A stretch of DNA of 64,000 bases from an uncultured Actinomycetes bacterium (GCA_903872155.1 CAIQJP010000087.1:1-64000), one strand, 5' to 3'; counted from the first letter of the stretch, positions 26,985 through 35,515 are shown. Numbers and translations: made by a program. The notes: generated from the letters alone by a model not told the origin.

Positions 26985-27580
26985 TGCACACCTAATTCTT
27001 TGAGTGCGGCAGTGATGTCATCGGCAGTAAGTTCGCCCGCTATTTGTTTGATGATTGTTCCAGCGGCATTGACGAAGAAAGTCGTAGGAAATGTCGAGAC
27101 GCCGTTTGCTACGACGGATTCGCCATTGGGATCGCGCAGAATTTTGTATGTGACACCGATGTCTTCAACAAACGACGACGCAATTTCTGGCGAATCTTGA
27201 GTGTTGATACCGACAAAATTCACTTGTGTTCCATATTGTGCAAATGCTGCTTGAAGGGCGGGCATCTCACGTTTACACGGTTGGCAATTTGAAAACCAGT
27301 AATTGATCAACGCTGGCTTTCCATCAGTAAACAGAGTTGATGTATTCACCGACCCATCGTTGAGATCTTGAACATCGGCATTTTTTAGTTGCTTTCCAAC
27401 AACAGGCGCATTGGTGCCAATTCCTGGTTCTTGGTACACGCCAGGTTGATCAAGCACGACATCAGTCTTGTTCGAGTCTTGTTGAAGTGATCCGATAATC
27501 ACGATTGCGCAGGCCGACGCAGTGACCGCGGCGATTGCGGCAATAACAAAAGGATTCAGTCGTCGTAGTGAATCCTTCAT
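26981..27580 (-). CDS. Membrane-anchored TlpA/ResA-like thioredoxin
   Basis: A 199-residue thioredoxin-fold protein with an N-terminal membrane anchor (about residues 12-32) placing the domain outside. The active site is WFSNCQPCKREMP (CQPC) and the cis-Pro is in VSTFPTTFFV. Such proteins reduce apocytochrome c or copper-site cysteines using electrons from CcdA, encoded immediately downstream with a four-base overlap. The ATG at 27580 is preferred over a GTG two codons earlier at 27586. Confidence 0.9.
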   Translation of the reverse strand: MKDSLRRLNPFVIAAIAAVTASACAIVIIGSLQQDSNKTDVVLDQPGVYQEPGIGTNAPVVGKQLKNADVQDLNDGSVNTSTLFTDGKPALINYWFSNCQPCKREMPALQAAFAQYGTQVNFVGINTQDSPEIASSFVEDIGVTYKILRDPNGESVVANGVSTFPTTFFVNAAGTIIKQIAGELTADDITAALKELGVQ

Positions 27581-27661
27581 TGCCACAGGTTCAGGTTAGT
27601 TGCCAGCCATCTGATCGGGACTGCGGCAATTCGGGGCTGAAGTTGTAGTGGGTCAGGGATG

Positions 27662-27695
27662 CCCGGCCGCAGTTTGGGGGGATACTGCGGCCGGG
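27662..27695. repeat. Perfect 12-bp inverted repeat between whiB and the TlpA-like gene
   Basis: Arms CCCGGCCGCAGT (27662-27673) and ACTGCGGCCGGG (27684-27695) flank a 10-base G-rich loop. No T-run follows on either strand, so it is not a classical intrinsic terminator, although U-less hairpins do terminate in some actinobacteria. It lies in the ~190-base gap downstream of whiB and otherwise nothing is recognisable there. Confidence 0.6.
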
Positions 27696-27769
27696 ATCTC
27701 CCGGTGCAGTGATGGGGTCGTCAAGCGTTGCCCACCACCGAGATGTACATGGAATTTTGAGCGATGAAA

Positions 27770-28177
27770 TCAGGCGACTCGAATAGCTACCTCGTAACTC
27801 TTCTGTTCACTAACGCTCGTGATACTGCGAATTGTGCGATCTTCGTCAATGACCAAAATCGGCTTGGGCAATACCGAGGGTCGGCCACGCGGTCGTCGGT
27901 CAACAACGATGCGTCCGTTTTCGATGAGCTCACCTCCCCACACACCCCACGGTTCTTCACGTTCAAGCGCACCGTCAAGACATGAGGTAGACATTGCGCA
28001 CCGGGCACAAATTGCCTTGGCGCGCGCGATGTCGATGTTCTCGTCGCTGAAGAAGAGGGGAGTCAATGTGCCGTTGCCATCGGCGCAGCGGGCCGTTTGC
28101 TTCACTGGGGCAAGGGCAACGAACTCTTTAATTTCGACGATTTCAAGGTCGAGGGGGGCTTCCAGGATCATGGTCAT
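27770..28177 (-). CDS. WhiB-family iron-sulfur transcription factor
   Basis: A 135-residue Wbl protein. The four [4Fe-4S] cysteines are Cys31, Cys57, Cys60 and Cys66 (CARCAMSTSC), followed by the G[VI]WGG turn at residues 78-82. A basic tail RRPRGRPSVLP with an AT-hook-like RGRP core is the expected DNA-contact region. An extra ~30 residues follow it. Wbl proteins bind the primary sigma factor and control development, redox or stress genes; which subclass this is cannot be told. It starts ATG-ACC-ATG, and the upstream leader is C-rich on this strand. Confidence 0.93.
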   Translation of the reverse strand: MTMILEAPLDLEIVEIKEFVALAPVKQTARCADGNGTLTPLFFSDENIDIARAKAICARCAMSTSCLDGALEREEPWGVWGGELIENGRIVVDRRPRGRPSVLPKPILVIDEDRTIRSITSVSEQKSYEVAIRVA

Positions 28178-28265
28178 GTTGTTCTCAATTTCTCTGTTTT
28201 GTTGGTGGGCTGGCTGGGTTGGGTGTGATGGTGGGCGGGTTGGATTGGGTCGGGAAAACGAAAAA

Positions 28266-28289
28266 GGCCGCTGGGATTTCCCAGCGGCC
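28266..28289 (-). terminator. Intrinsic terminator
   Basis: An 11-bp perfect stem (GGCCGCTGGGA/TCCCAGCGGCC) with a two-base apparent loop is followed on the minus strand by TTTTTCGTTTTC. That is a textbook Rho-independent terminator for transcription coming from the small gene at 28320-28511. It also separates that gene from whiB. Confidence 0.85.
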
Positions 28290-28319
28290 TCAGTGAGGAT
28301 TCTCGACGTTGGTGGTGAC

Positions 28320-28511
28320 CTACGTGAGTGACTCCCTGAGCCGCTGGGGTGAACGCTTGGTATTCACCGCTGCGAAGCCGGCTGCCATATAGGCAGTTTT
28401 GGCGGCTGCATGCTTCGTACCTGCGTGCTTCACGGCAAACGTGTTAACAGGCGCGAAGGAGAACACTGGCCATGAGATCTTGGCGATCAACGGGGTGCTC
28501 TGGAGAGACAT
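28320..28511 (-). CDS. Small protein of unknown function ahead of an intrinsic terminator
   Basis: A 63-residue open frame (MSLQSTPLIAK...) with a basic, Ala-rich C-terminal half (KHAAAKTAYMAAGFAAV, then RSPQRLRES). Support comes from position: it ends 30 bases before a strong terminator on the same strand, so something is transcribed here. TTGACA lies 34 bases upstream of the ATG, but a matching -10 at normal spacing is not clear. It could instead be a small RNA whose open frame is accidental. No family is recognised. Confidence 0.4.
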   Translation of the reverse strand: MSLQSTPLIAKISWPVFSFAPVNTFAVKHAGTKHAAAKTAYMAAGFAAVNTKRSPQRLRESLT

Positions 28512-28571
28512 AACGCTTCTTAGGCAATCACTTTGAAATGACAATGTCAACTGAATTAAACGAACACGGCT

Positions 28572-28844
28572 TCACGAGGCAGGATTGAGCGACCGTGAAT
28601 AACTCCATAAGGTCAATACTAAAAGGACAATTCCCCCTGCTAGGAGGGCGATTCCGCTAGCTCCGAGGACCGCATTTTGACGGTGGTGAGCCTGGCCAGA
28701 AATTTTTTCATCACCATGCAAAATAATGAAGAATCCCAGCCCCATCAGTCCGAAGATTGCGACCGACACTGAACTCATCAGGCGGAGTCGCTTCATGGTG
28801 ATCACATCGATATCGGATAGGTCGGGGTCGGGAATTGCAGTCAT
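28572..28844 (-). CDS. Small membrane protein of unknown function
   Basis: A 90-residue protein (MTAIPDPDLSDID...) with two membrane segments (about residues 22-43 and 60-83) separated by a polar loop GDEKISGQAHHRQ. The start at 28844 is preferred to 28877 because the acidic N terminus follows naturally. No family is recognised. It lies alone between divergent neighbours. Confidence 0.55.
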   Translation of the reverse strand: MTAIPDPDLSDIDVITMKRLRLMSSVSVAIFGLMGLGFFIILHGDEKISGQAHHRQNAVLGASGIALLAGGIVLLVLTLWSYSRSLNPAS

Positions 28845-28938
28845 ATCTTTCAGAGACTGATCCCCACGAAATCTCACAATTTTTGGATGTATCAGACCGA
28901 TTTGTTCAGAAGTTGTTTGCCTACTAGAGCAATGAACT

Positions 28939-29523
28939 TTGCTCTCCCGAAAGTTGGGCTTGGGAAACTTTCTCTACGTGAATACCACTTTGATCGAGAG
29001 ATTTGATCCCCCGTTGGTTACGCAAACGTCGGTCAAGCAAACAGTGTTCAAGCGACCATTGATCAAACGAATTGATCCCACGGCACTTCCAATCATGGCC
29101 ATGTCAGGTGTTTCATTGATCGGTACTGCATGCACGCCGTTGTTGTTGGGACATCCATTGGCGTTGATGTTGTTGAGTCCTCGAATCATCTTCATGGGAA
29201 TGGCAGCCGGCAAGATGTCGCTCGTTCCCTTTGTTCTTTTGGCTTCTTTGCGCCTGTCAATGACCGATCCATTTCATTTTCTTATTGGACGCCGCCATGG
29301 ACCCAAGCACATGGTGAAGCTTGGTCGAATCGGACGATGGATGGCCAAACCAGGTGCGCACCATAAAACTGTGGCAATAGGACTTCTGGCATTGCGCCCG
29401 ATTGGACGCCATCTGATGTGGGCAGGAGCACAAAGCGTTCGAGTTCGTTGGGTAGTCGCGATCGACATCGTGAGCACCATTGTGTATTGCATCATTGTGC
29501 ATAAAACGGCGTCAACCATTTAG
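28939..29523 (+). CDS. Membrane protein, possibly distant DedA/VTT-type
   Basis: An up to 194-residue protein with hydrophobic segments around 50-75, 80-105 and 170-190. The stretch RLSMTDPFHFLIGRRHG resembles the G-D-x4-Y-x-LGRRxG turn of DedA proteins, but the usual acidic residues are altered and I rate this low. The start is unclear: TTG at 28939 gives the longest form, and GTG at 28978 is an alternative. Function is unknown. Confidence 0.55.
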   Translation: MLSRKLGLGNFLYVNTTLIERFDPPLVTQTSVKQTVFKRPLIKRIDPTALPIMAMSGVSLIGTACTPLLLGHPLALMLLSPRIIFMGMAAGKMSLVPFVLLASLRLSMTDPFHFLIGRRHGPKHMVKLGRIGRWMAKPGAHHKTVAIGLLALRPIGRHLMWAGAQSVRVRWVVAIDIVSTIVYCIIVHKTASTI

Positions 29524-29527
29524 AAAT

Positions 29528-29887
29528 TCAGCCGACAGTCAACCTAAAGATCGCTTCATCCCACAGAGTGCTATGCGAGATTTGCCAAATCGGGGCTGGG
29601 GCAACCTTTAAGGATGCCACTGAATGTTCTAGTGCGCTGTGAACCATTGATTCATCAACCAACTTCTTGATATTGCTGATTGCTAATACCGCGTACGAAC
29701 GAATGAGCAAATTCTCATCTTCGAATAATTGAAAGAGTTGTTGCATCGCATCATCAATGGTTGCCGAACCGCATCCTTCAAGTTGCTCCATCAAAATATC
29801 GGTGACATCGCCACCGAAATCATGAACATTTCTGGGCCACACTTGACCGTCAAGAATATTGCGGACATCCAACATTATGAAGAACAT
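29528..29887 (-). CDS. Hypothetical protein, HEAT-like helical
   Basis: An approximately 119-residue acidic, mostly helical protein. The segment DDAMQQLFQLFEDENLLIRSYAVLAISNI reads like one HEAT/armadillo-type repeat pair, split by short turns. The start is uncertain: ATG at 29887 or 29875, TTG at 29905. It converges on the gene ending at 29523. No family is assigned. Confidence 0.5.
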   Translation of the reverse strand: MFFIMLDVRNILDGQVWPRNVHDFGGDVTDILMEQLEGCGSATIDDAMQQLFQLFEDENLLIRSYAVLAISNIKKLVDESMVHSALEHSVASLKVAPAPIWQISHSTLWDEAIFRLTVG

Positions 29888-29989
29888 TTCTCCATGCGGG
29901 CGCAAAATTCAATCTCGGCGCTTTTGGTCACAGCGTGATTCTAAGTGCTCGGCATCTCACGAATTGTGAACCACAAGTACGGTTTAACC

Positions 29990-30427
29990 ATGAGCGAAAT
30001 CACTTTGCTAGCAAATGCCGCAAGCACACTATTTATGGTTGGGCTCATTTGGTTTGTCCAACGCGTCCATTATCCATTGCTCAGTCATGTGGACGTTGAC
30101 CAACAGATCTCTGTCGGTGCCGAACACCAACGTCGGACAGGTAAAGTAGTGGGGCTACCGATGGCGATTGAAGGTGTGAGTACTTTACTGCTGCTTATTG
30201 ATCGACCCGATCAAGTTGCGTGGGGGTTGCCGTGGATCGGTGCGATTCTCTTGGCCGTTTCGTTGGGGTCAATGGTTTTCTTTTCGGTTCCATTGCATCA
30301 AAAAATGGTGAGTCAACCAAATGCCGAGATTGGCAGAAAACTCGTTGCGACCAATTGGCCTCGAACCATTTCGTGGACACTTCGCGGGGCGGTATGCCTG
30401 GCGATGTGTGCCCAAGTGATGAAATAA
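29990..30427 (+). CDS. Conserved four-helix membrane protein of unknown function
   Basis: A 145-residue protein (MSEITLLANAAS...) with four membrane segments. The motif FMVGLIWFVQRVHYPLLSHV with a following HQRRTGKVVGLPMAIEG recurs in uncharacterised bacterial membrane proteins I have seen, but no function is known to me. The ATG at 29990 is preferred over 29945 because the upstream segment is polar and not conserved-looking. It converges on the ABC exporter gene ending at 30432. Confidence 0.65.
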   Translation: MSEITLLANAASTLFMVGLIWFVQRVHYPLLSHVDVDQQISVGAEHQRRTGKVVGLPMAIEGVSTLLLLIDRPDQVAWGLPWIGAILLAVSLGSMVFFSVPLHQKMVSQPNAEIGRKLVATNWPRTISWTLRGAVCLAMCAQVMK

Positions 30428-30431
30428 AAGC

Positions 30432-32318
30432 TCAGACCAAATCAGTTGCTGGTGCAGTGAATTGCGACTGATACAACCGGTAATACGCGCCATGGGCCGC
30501 AAGTAACGCTTCGTGCGAACCTTGTTCAACGATTGCGCCATTCTCCATCACCAAAATGATGTCAGCATCTTGAATCGTCGAAAGACGATGGGCGATCACA
30601 AAACTTGTACGTTCGTGACGAAGCGCATTCATAGCCTTTTGAATCAGAACTTCGGTACGTGTATCAACCGAACTTGTGGCTTCATCCAAAATCAATATGG
30701 CCGGATCTGCAAGGAAAGCTCGGGCAATCGTTAACAACTGTTTTTCACCAGCGCTCACTGCTCCCGATTCACCAGTCAAAATCGTGTCGTAGCCATCAGG
30801 AAGTGTGTGAACAAACCGGTCGACAAAAGTTGCTTTCGCCGCGGCGCGGATTTGTTCTTCGGAAGCACTTGGATTTCCGTAGGCGATGTTCTCTCGTATC
30901 GTGCCGTTGAAGAGCCACGTGTCTTGAAGAACCATTCCGATTTTCGAACGTAATTCTTGACGAGGCATTTCTGCGATGTTGCGACCGTCTAAAACGATGT
31001 GACCACTATTCAACTCGTAGAACCTCATAATCAAGTTCACAAGAGTTGTCTTACCAGCACCAGTGGGACCAACGATGGCCACGGTTGTCCCAGGTTTAGC
31101 TACAAATGAAAGATCGGTGATCAGTGACTTTTCGGGATCATAAGAGAAAGTCACTTTGTCAAACTCAACTCGACCAATGGTTGGCGAATCATCAATTGTT
31201 CCAATATCGGGTGACTGTTCTTCGGCATCCAGCAATTCAAAGACTCGTTCGGCTGATGCCACACCTGATTGCAAAACATTGGCCATTGAAGCGGCCTGCG
31301 TCATGGGCTGAGTGAATTGGCGTGAGTACTGCACAAAGGCTTGTACATCACCAAGGCTCATAGATCCAGATGCCACCCGCAGTCCACCGACGACAGCGAT
31401 CGCGACGTAATTGAGATTGCCCAAGAACATAGTTGCTGGTTGAATCGCTCCTGACATGAACTGAGCTGAATTGGCAGATTCAAAGAGTTCATCGTTGAGA
31501 ACTTTGAAGCGCTCTTCAACTTCTTGTTGACGTCCGAAGACTTTGACAATTGCATGGCCGGTAAACGCCTCTTCAACTAAGCCGTTGAGTTGACCTGTGT
31601 AACGCCACTGTGAGATGAACTTTGCTCGTGATCGCTTGGCTATTTGCGACATAGTGAACAAACTCAGTGGTATTACTGTGAGCGCAATCAGTGCAAGTAA
31701 GACCGAAACGGTGAACATCATGATGACGACACCGACGATTGTGAGTACTGATAGAACGAGTTGACTCAGCGACTGCTGCAGGCTTTGTGCAATATTGTCA
31801 ATGTCATTGGTGACGCGACTTAAAAGATCACCGCGTGAATGCTTGTCGATGTAACTCAGTGGTAGTCGATGAATCTTGGCTTCAACATCACGCCGCATTT
31901 TGAACATTGTTCGCTGAACAACGCCAGCCAGTAAAAATGACTGTCCATAAGCGAGCACATACGAAAGTAAGTAGACACCAATAGCGAGTTCGAGTGTGCG
32001 GTGTAGGCGACCAAAATCGATACCGGTCGCGCCGTCGCGATGCAGTAAGCCATTGAAAATGATGTCGGTGCCATGACCAAGAATTCGTGGTCCAGAAACG
32101 ATGAGGGCGACGCTGCTGACTGCCATGAGCAAAATCAAAAGGACTAACCAGGTTTCGCGACCCATTCGACGCGCAAGTCGTTTGGCGGTGAGGCCGAAAT
32201 TCTTGGACTTCTCCGCCGGCACACCAACGGTGTTCATACGTCCCGTACGTAACTCAGCAACATTTCCGACGGGTGCTCTATTTTCAGTCTGTGCATTCTT
32301 CGGAGTTTCTGAGCTCAT
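30432..32318 (-). CDS. ABC exporter half-transporter (ABCB/MDR type), catalytic partner
   Basis: A 628-residue protein with an N-terminal six-helix ABC exporter domain (about 60-365) and an ATPase domain. Walker A GPTGAGKT is at about 416-423 and Walker B ILILDEATSSVD has the catalytic Glu. The signature is altered: VSAGEKQ instead of LSGGQ. A ~60-residue polar N-terminal extension precedes the first helix. It overlaps the partner gene at 32315 by four bases. Together they form a heterodimeric multidrug or lipid exporter. Confidence 0.92.
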   Translation of the reverse strand: MSSETPKNAQTENRAPVGNVAELRTGRMNTVGVPAEKSKNFGLTAKRLARRMGRETWLVLLILLMAVSSVALIVSGPRILGHGTDIIFNGLLHRDGATGIDFGRLHRTLELAIGVYLLSYVLAYGQSFLLAGVVQRTMFKMRRDVEAKIHRLPLSYIDKHSRGDLLSRVTNDIDNIAQSLQQSLSQLVLSVLTIVGVVIMMFTVSVLLALIALTVIPLSLFTMSQIAKRSRAKFISQWRYTGQLNGLVEEAFTGHAIVKVFGRQQEVEERFKVLNDELFESANSAQFMSGAIQPATMFLGNLNYVAIAVVGGLRVASGSMSLGDVQAFVQYSRQFTQPMTQAASMANVLQSGVASAERVFELLDAEEQSPDIGTIDDSPTIGRVEFDKVTFSYDPEKSLITDLSFVAKPGTTVAIVGPTGAGKTTLVNLIMRFYELNSGHIVLDGRNIAEMPRQELRSKIGMVLQDTWLFNGTIRENIAYGNPSASEEQIRAAAKATFVDRFVHTLPDGYDTILTGESGAVSAGEKQLLTIARAFLADPAILILDEATSSVDTRTEVLIQKAMNALRHERTSFVIAHRLSTIQDADIILVMENGAIVEQGSHEALLAAHGAYYRLYQSQFTAPATDLV

Positions 32319-34051
32319 GAGTTGTCACCTTCTTGCGTTGCCTGAGAGGCAACGATTTCTTGGTAAGTTGCACACGATTGACTGAGATGTTCGTGGGTGC
32401 CGAGTCCGACTATCTGACCATCTTCAAGGACCATGATTTGATTGGCATGTCGAATGGTCGAAATACGCTGACCAACAATGACAGTGACCGAACTTGCAAC
32501 TTGAGGAACGAGAGCAGCCCGCAAATTCGCATCTGTCACTAAGTCAAGTGCCGAAAATGAGTCGTCAAAAATATAGATATCCGGTTTTCGGATCAGTGCT
32601 CGGGCGATCGCCAAGCGTTGCCGTTGTCCACCCGAAACATTGCTTCCACCTTGAGCGATTGTTGATTCAAGAGCACTAGGCATTTCACGAACAAAAGCTT
32701 CTGCTTGAGAGATCGCCAACGCATTCCACATTTCTTCGTCAGTGGCGTCTGCTTTTCCGTAGCGAAGGTTGCTCGCAATCGATCCAGAGAAAAGGTATGG
32801 CTTCTGCGGCACTAAACCGATTCGAGTCCATAATTCAGCGGGGGCTATTTGACGAATATTCACGTCATTGATAAGTACATCTCCGTCGGTCGAGTCAATC
32901 AACCGAGCGATGAGGTTGACCAAGGTTGTTTTACCTGAGCCTGTACTTCCGATGATCGCAAGAGTTTCTCCAGAAGTGACTTTGAAGGAGATGTTGTGCA
33001 ACACGGGTTGCGCTGCTCCTGGGTAGCGGAATTCAACGTTGCGCATTTCTAGTGATGTGCGGGTTGAAGTAATCCGAGTTGGGGTGTCAGAGATACCGAC
33101 CGAGGACGGAGTGTCTAAGACTTCTTGAATTCGCTCGGCGCTCACTGACGCACGCGGCCAGAGCGCAGCCATGAATGTTGCCATCATGACTGACATCAGA
33201 ATCTGAGAGAGATATGTGAGAAAGGCAACCATGGCACCAAGGTTCATCTTGCCTTCAGAAATTCTGGTCGATCCAAACCAGACGACTGCGACACATGAAA
33301 GATTGACGACAACTGTTGCAGTCGGGAACATCAGGCTCATCAGTCGGCCACCGCGAAGTGCTGTCTCAGTAACTTGGCTATTACCGGCGCGAAAACGTTC
33401 AATCTCTTCTGGTTCACGGACAAATGCTCGGACGACTCGAATCCCTGAAAGCTGTTCACGGAGAACTTCATTGATGCGATCGATGCGTTGTTGCATGAGT
33501 CGGAAGGTGGGAACCATCTTCACAACAACAGTTCCAAGAATCGCCGCAACCAATGGAACAGAGACGACGATGATCCACGACAGAGCGACATCTTGTTTGA
33601 GAGCCAGAATTAAACCACCAATCGCCGTGAAGGGTGCGGCCAACAAAAGAGTGCAGGTCATTAACACCAGCATTTGTACTTGAGTGACATCGTTAGTGAT
33701 ACGCGTGATCAGCGAAGGCGAACCAAAGTGGGCAACTTCACGCGCTGAAAAATTGTTGACTTGATGAAAAAGGTCCAAACGGGCATCGCGACCGAATCCC
33801 ATCGCGGCGCGAGAACCAAAAAACACTGCCGCAACCGACATCACCACTTGGACCAGTGTGACAAGAAGCATCACAAGACCCATGCGCCAGATATAGCCCG
33901 TATCACCACGGGCGATTCCCTTATTGATGATGTCCGCGTTCAGGGTCGGTAGATACAGACCGGCGATTGATTGAATCGCTTGCAAAACCACAACGATGAC
34001 CAACAAGTGTCGGTAGGGAACGAGCTTGTTTTTCAGCAATTTGGTCAACAT
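32315..34051 (-). CDS. ABC exporter half-transporter, partner with degenerate ATPase site
   Basis: A 578-residue half-transporter. Walker A GSTGSGKT is at about 366-373 and the signature VSGGQRQRLAIARAL is intact. Walker B reads IYIFDDSFSALD, with Asp where the catalytic Glu should be. Combined with the altered signature of the partner, this gives one consensus and one degenerate ATP site, as in known heterodimeric exporters of the TmrAB/BmrCD type. A 13-base palindrome sits just upstream of its ATG. Confidence 0.92.
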   Translation of the reverse strand: MLTKLLKNKLVPYRHLLVIVVVLQAIQSIAGLYLPTLNADIINKGIARGDTGYIWRMGLVMLLVTLVQVVMSVAAVFFGSRAAMGFGRDARLDLFHQVNNFSAREVAHFGSPSLITRITNDVTQVQMLVLMTCTLLLAAPFTAIGGLILALKQDVALSWIIVVSVPLVAAILGTVVVKMVPTFRLMQQRIDRINEVLREQLSGIRVVRAFVREPEEIERFRAGNSQVTETALRGGRLMSLMFPTATVVVNLSCVAVVWFGSTRISEGKMNLGAMVAFLTYLSQILMSVMMATFMAALWPRASVSAERIQEVLDTPSSVGISDTPTRITSTRTSLEMRNVEFRYPGAAQPVLHNISFKVTSGETLAIIGSTGSGKTTLVNLIARLIDSTDGDVLINDVNIRQIAPAELWTRIGLVPQKPYLFSGSIASNLRYGKADATDEEMWNALAISQAEAFVREMPSALESTIAQGGSNVSGGQRQRLAIARALIRKPDIYIFDDSFSALDLVTDANLRAALVPQVASSVTVIVGQRISTIRHANQIMVLEDGQIVGLGTHEHLSQSCATYQEIVASQATQEGDNS

Positions 34052-34058
34052 CTCAACC

Positions 34059-34071
34059 TTGTACCGTACAA
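34059..34071. promoter_or_regulatory. Palindromic operator candidate for the ABC exporter operon
   Basis: TTGTAC-C-GTACAA is a perfect 6+6 palindrome centred on one base, starting eight bases upstream of the exporter ATG at 34051. It contains TACGGT on the minus strand, a possible -10. Such a site could bind a TetR, PadR or MarR-type repressor; no such gene is adjacent, the nearest being the TetR gene at 38895. Confidence 0.45.
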
Positions 34072-34140
34072 CTAAATCGGTTCATGCCCCTAGTTGCCGA
34101 GCGCCTCAGGCGCTTCGTGGGTCAGAGGTATCCTTGCCCA

Positions 34141-35184
34141 ATGGCTAAACGACTGATGATCCTCGCCGGATTTCTCGTCGTATCTGCCTGTGGCAGAGCC
34201 ACTTCGGCTTCAGAAGAGACGACTACGACTTCAGTAGTCAGCACCACGACGTCAACATCGACAACATCGACAACGACGTCAACAACTTCGACAACGACCA
34301 CAACGACGCTTGCCCCGATTCAAATCTCGGGAGAGTTCGCCGATGTGGCCATAGCTGCCGCATTAGGACCGCTACCCGAAAATTTCGCCCTTGGTGCAGT
34401 GGCTGCGAGTAAATCGCCCCTGTACGACAACGGCTGTCACGGCTCAACGGCCACAATCGATCCGATTATCTGTGAGTTCGGTGATCTTCAAAGTGACATC
34501 GTCATCGTTTTTACCGGCGATAGTCATGCCGCACAATGGTTTGGCGCTCTTGAAGTTGCCGCCCGTACCAACCACTGGAAATTGGTCTCCATGACCAAGT
34601 CATCGTGTCCAGTGGCTGATGTACCGACCTACCGACGTCGAGATGCGCTTCCTGATGGCGAAGAACTGTTGTATCCCGAGTGCGATGAGTTCCATACTCG
34701 AGCACATGCGGCGATTCGAGAGATGCAGCCCGATTTGGTGATATTCCCCGTTCTGTCGCGCTTTCATTTGGTGAACAACGGAGGTATCGCAGCCTTTAGC
34801 GCTGGACTCGGAAAGTCAATTTCGGCAGTAGCTGGAACAGGAACCAAAGTCTTGATTCTTGGAGAGACCCCTAAGACAAATGGTGAAGATATCCCTAGTT
34901 GCTTGGCGCGTCATAAGAATGACATTTCAAAGTGTGCAAATCCGCGGAGCAAAGCCGAGTTTCCTGAGCACATCAAATATTTTGAGGCTCTTGCGGTAGA
35001 TCATTCAGCAACGTATGTGAATCCAGTTGATTGGTTTTGTACCGCAGATGTCTGCCCAGGCGAAATCGGTGGACGAATCGTTTATCGCGATTACAACCAT
35101 ATTTCAGATCAATTCGCGCGCTACCGTGCTCCTCAGATCGGTGAAGCGATCAAACTGGCATTAGCTGGACCCAACGCAACTTAA
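34141..35184 (+). CDS. Secreted SGNH-hydrolase-like lipoprotein
   Basis: A 347-residue lipoprotein: signal with lipobox VSAC (Cys17), a Thr/Ser-rich linker (about 22-58), then an SGNH domain. GDSHAAQWF supplies the nucleophile Ser, and RDYNHIS near the C terminus supplies the Asp-x-x-His pair. It is closely similar in layout to the C-terminal half of the acyltransferase at 5684-7834, sharing YDNGCH, GDSHAAQWF and a late Cys-x4-Cys (CTADVC here, CSLDTC there). It probably acts on acyl groups of cell-surface polymers. The start at 34141 is chosen for the signal peptide; 34084 is an upstream alternative. Confidence 0.85.
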   Translation: MAKRLMILAGFLVVSACGRATSASEETTTTSVVSTTTSTSTTSTTTSTTSTTTTTTLAPIQISGEFADVAIAAALGPLPENFALGAVAASKSPLYDNGCHGSTATIDPIICEFGDLQSDIVIVFTGDSHAAQWFGALEVAARTNHWKLVSMTKSSCPVADVPTYRRRDALPDGEELLYPECDEFHTRAHAAIREMQPDLVIFPVLSRFHLVNNGGIAAFSAGLGKSISAVAGTGTKVLILGETPKTNGEDIPSCLARHKNDISKCANPRSKAEFPEHIKYFEALAVDHSATYVNPVDWFCTADVCPGEIGGRIVYRDYNHISDQFARYRAPQIGEAIKLALAGPNAT

Positions 35185-35209
35185 GTTTGTCTAGAGAAAG
35201 AGAACCAAC

Positions 35210-35446
35210 ATGAATTTTACGATGTACTCAACAAAGTGGTGTGGCTACTGTCAGCGACTCAAGCGCGACTTACGCGACGTCGGAATTGAATTTGAAGAAG
35301 TCGATATTGAACTCGTCCCCGGTGCTGCCGAACTGGTCGAAAAAGCAAACAACGGCAATCAGACAGTACCTACTGTCATTTTCAGCGATGGAACCGCAAT
35401 GACGAACCCGTCACTCGCGAGTATCCGCGAACATATTGGTCGTTGA
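35210..35446 (+). CDS. Mycoredoxin (glutaredoxin-like, Mrx1 type)
   Basis: A 78-residue thioredoxin-fold protein with CGYC (Cys11, Cys14) and TVPTVIFSDG then TNPS, all close to mycobacterial mycoredoxin-1. Mycoredoxins reduce mycothiol-protein mixed disulfides, so the host probably makes mycothiol, as most actinobacteria do. It follows the SGNH lipoprotein by 25 bases with GAGAAAGAGAACC upstream, and is followed by a strong terminator. Confidence 0.92.
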   Translation: MNFTMYSTKWCGYCQRLKRDLRDVGIEFEEVDIELVPGAAELVEKANNGNQTVPTVIFSDGTAMTNPSLASIREHIGR

Positions 35447-35465
35447 TTAATACGGTGAAGAAAGT

Positions 35466-35515
35466 TTTGCTGGTTGAGAAGGCAGGGGGTCGCCTGCTCA
35501 ACCAGCAAAGTTTTT
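35466..35515. terminator. Bidirectional intrinsic terminator
   Basis: A 13-bp stem TTTGCTGGTTGAG/CTCAACCAGCAAA (35466-35478 and 35497-35509) with an inner AGGC/GCCT pairing, followed by TTTTT on the plus strand. On the minus strand the hairpin is followed by an A/T-rich tract with a short T-run. It terminates mycoredoxin and, from the other side, the large secreted protein gene, whose stop codon lies in the T-run. Confidence 0.85.
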
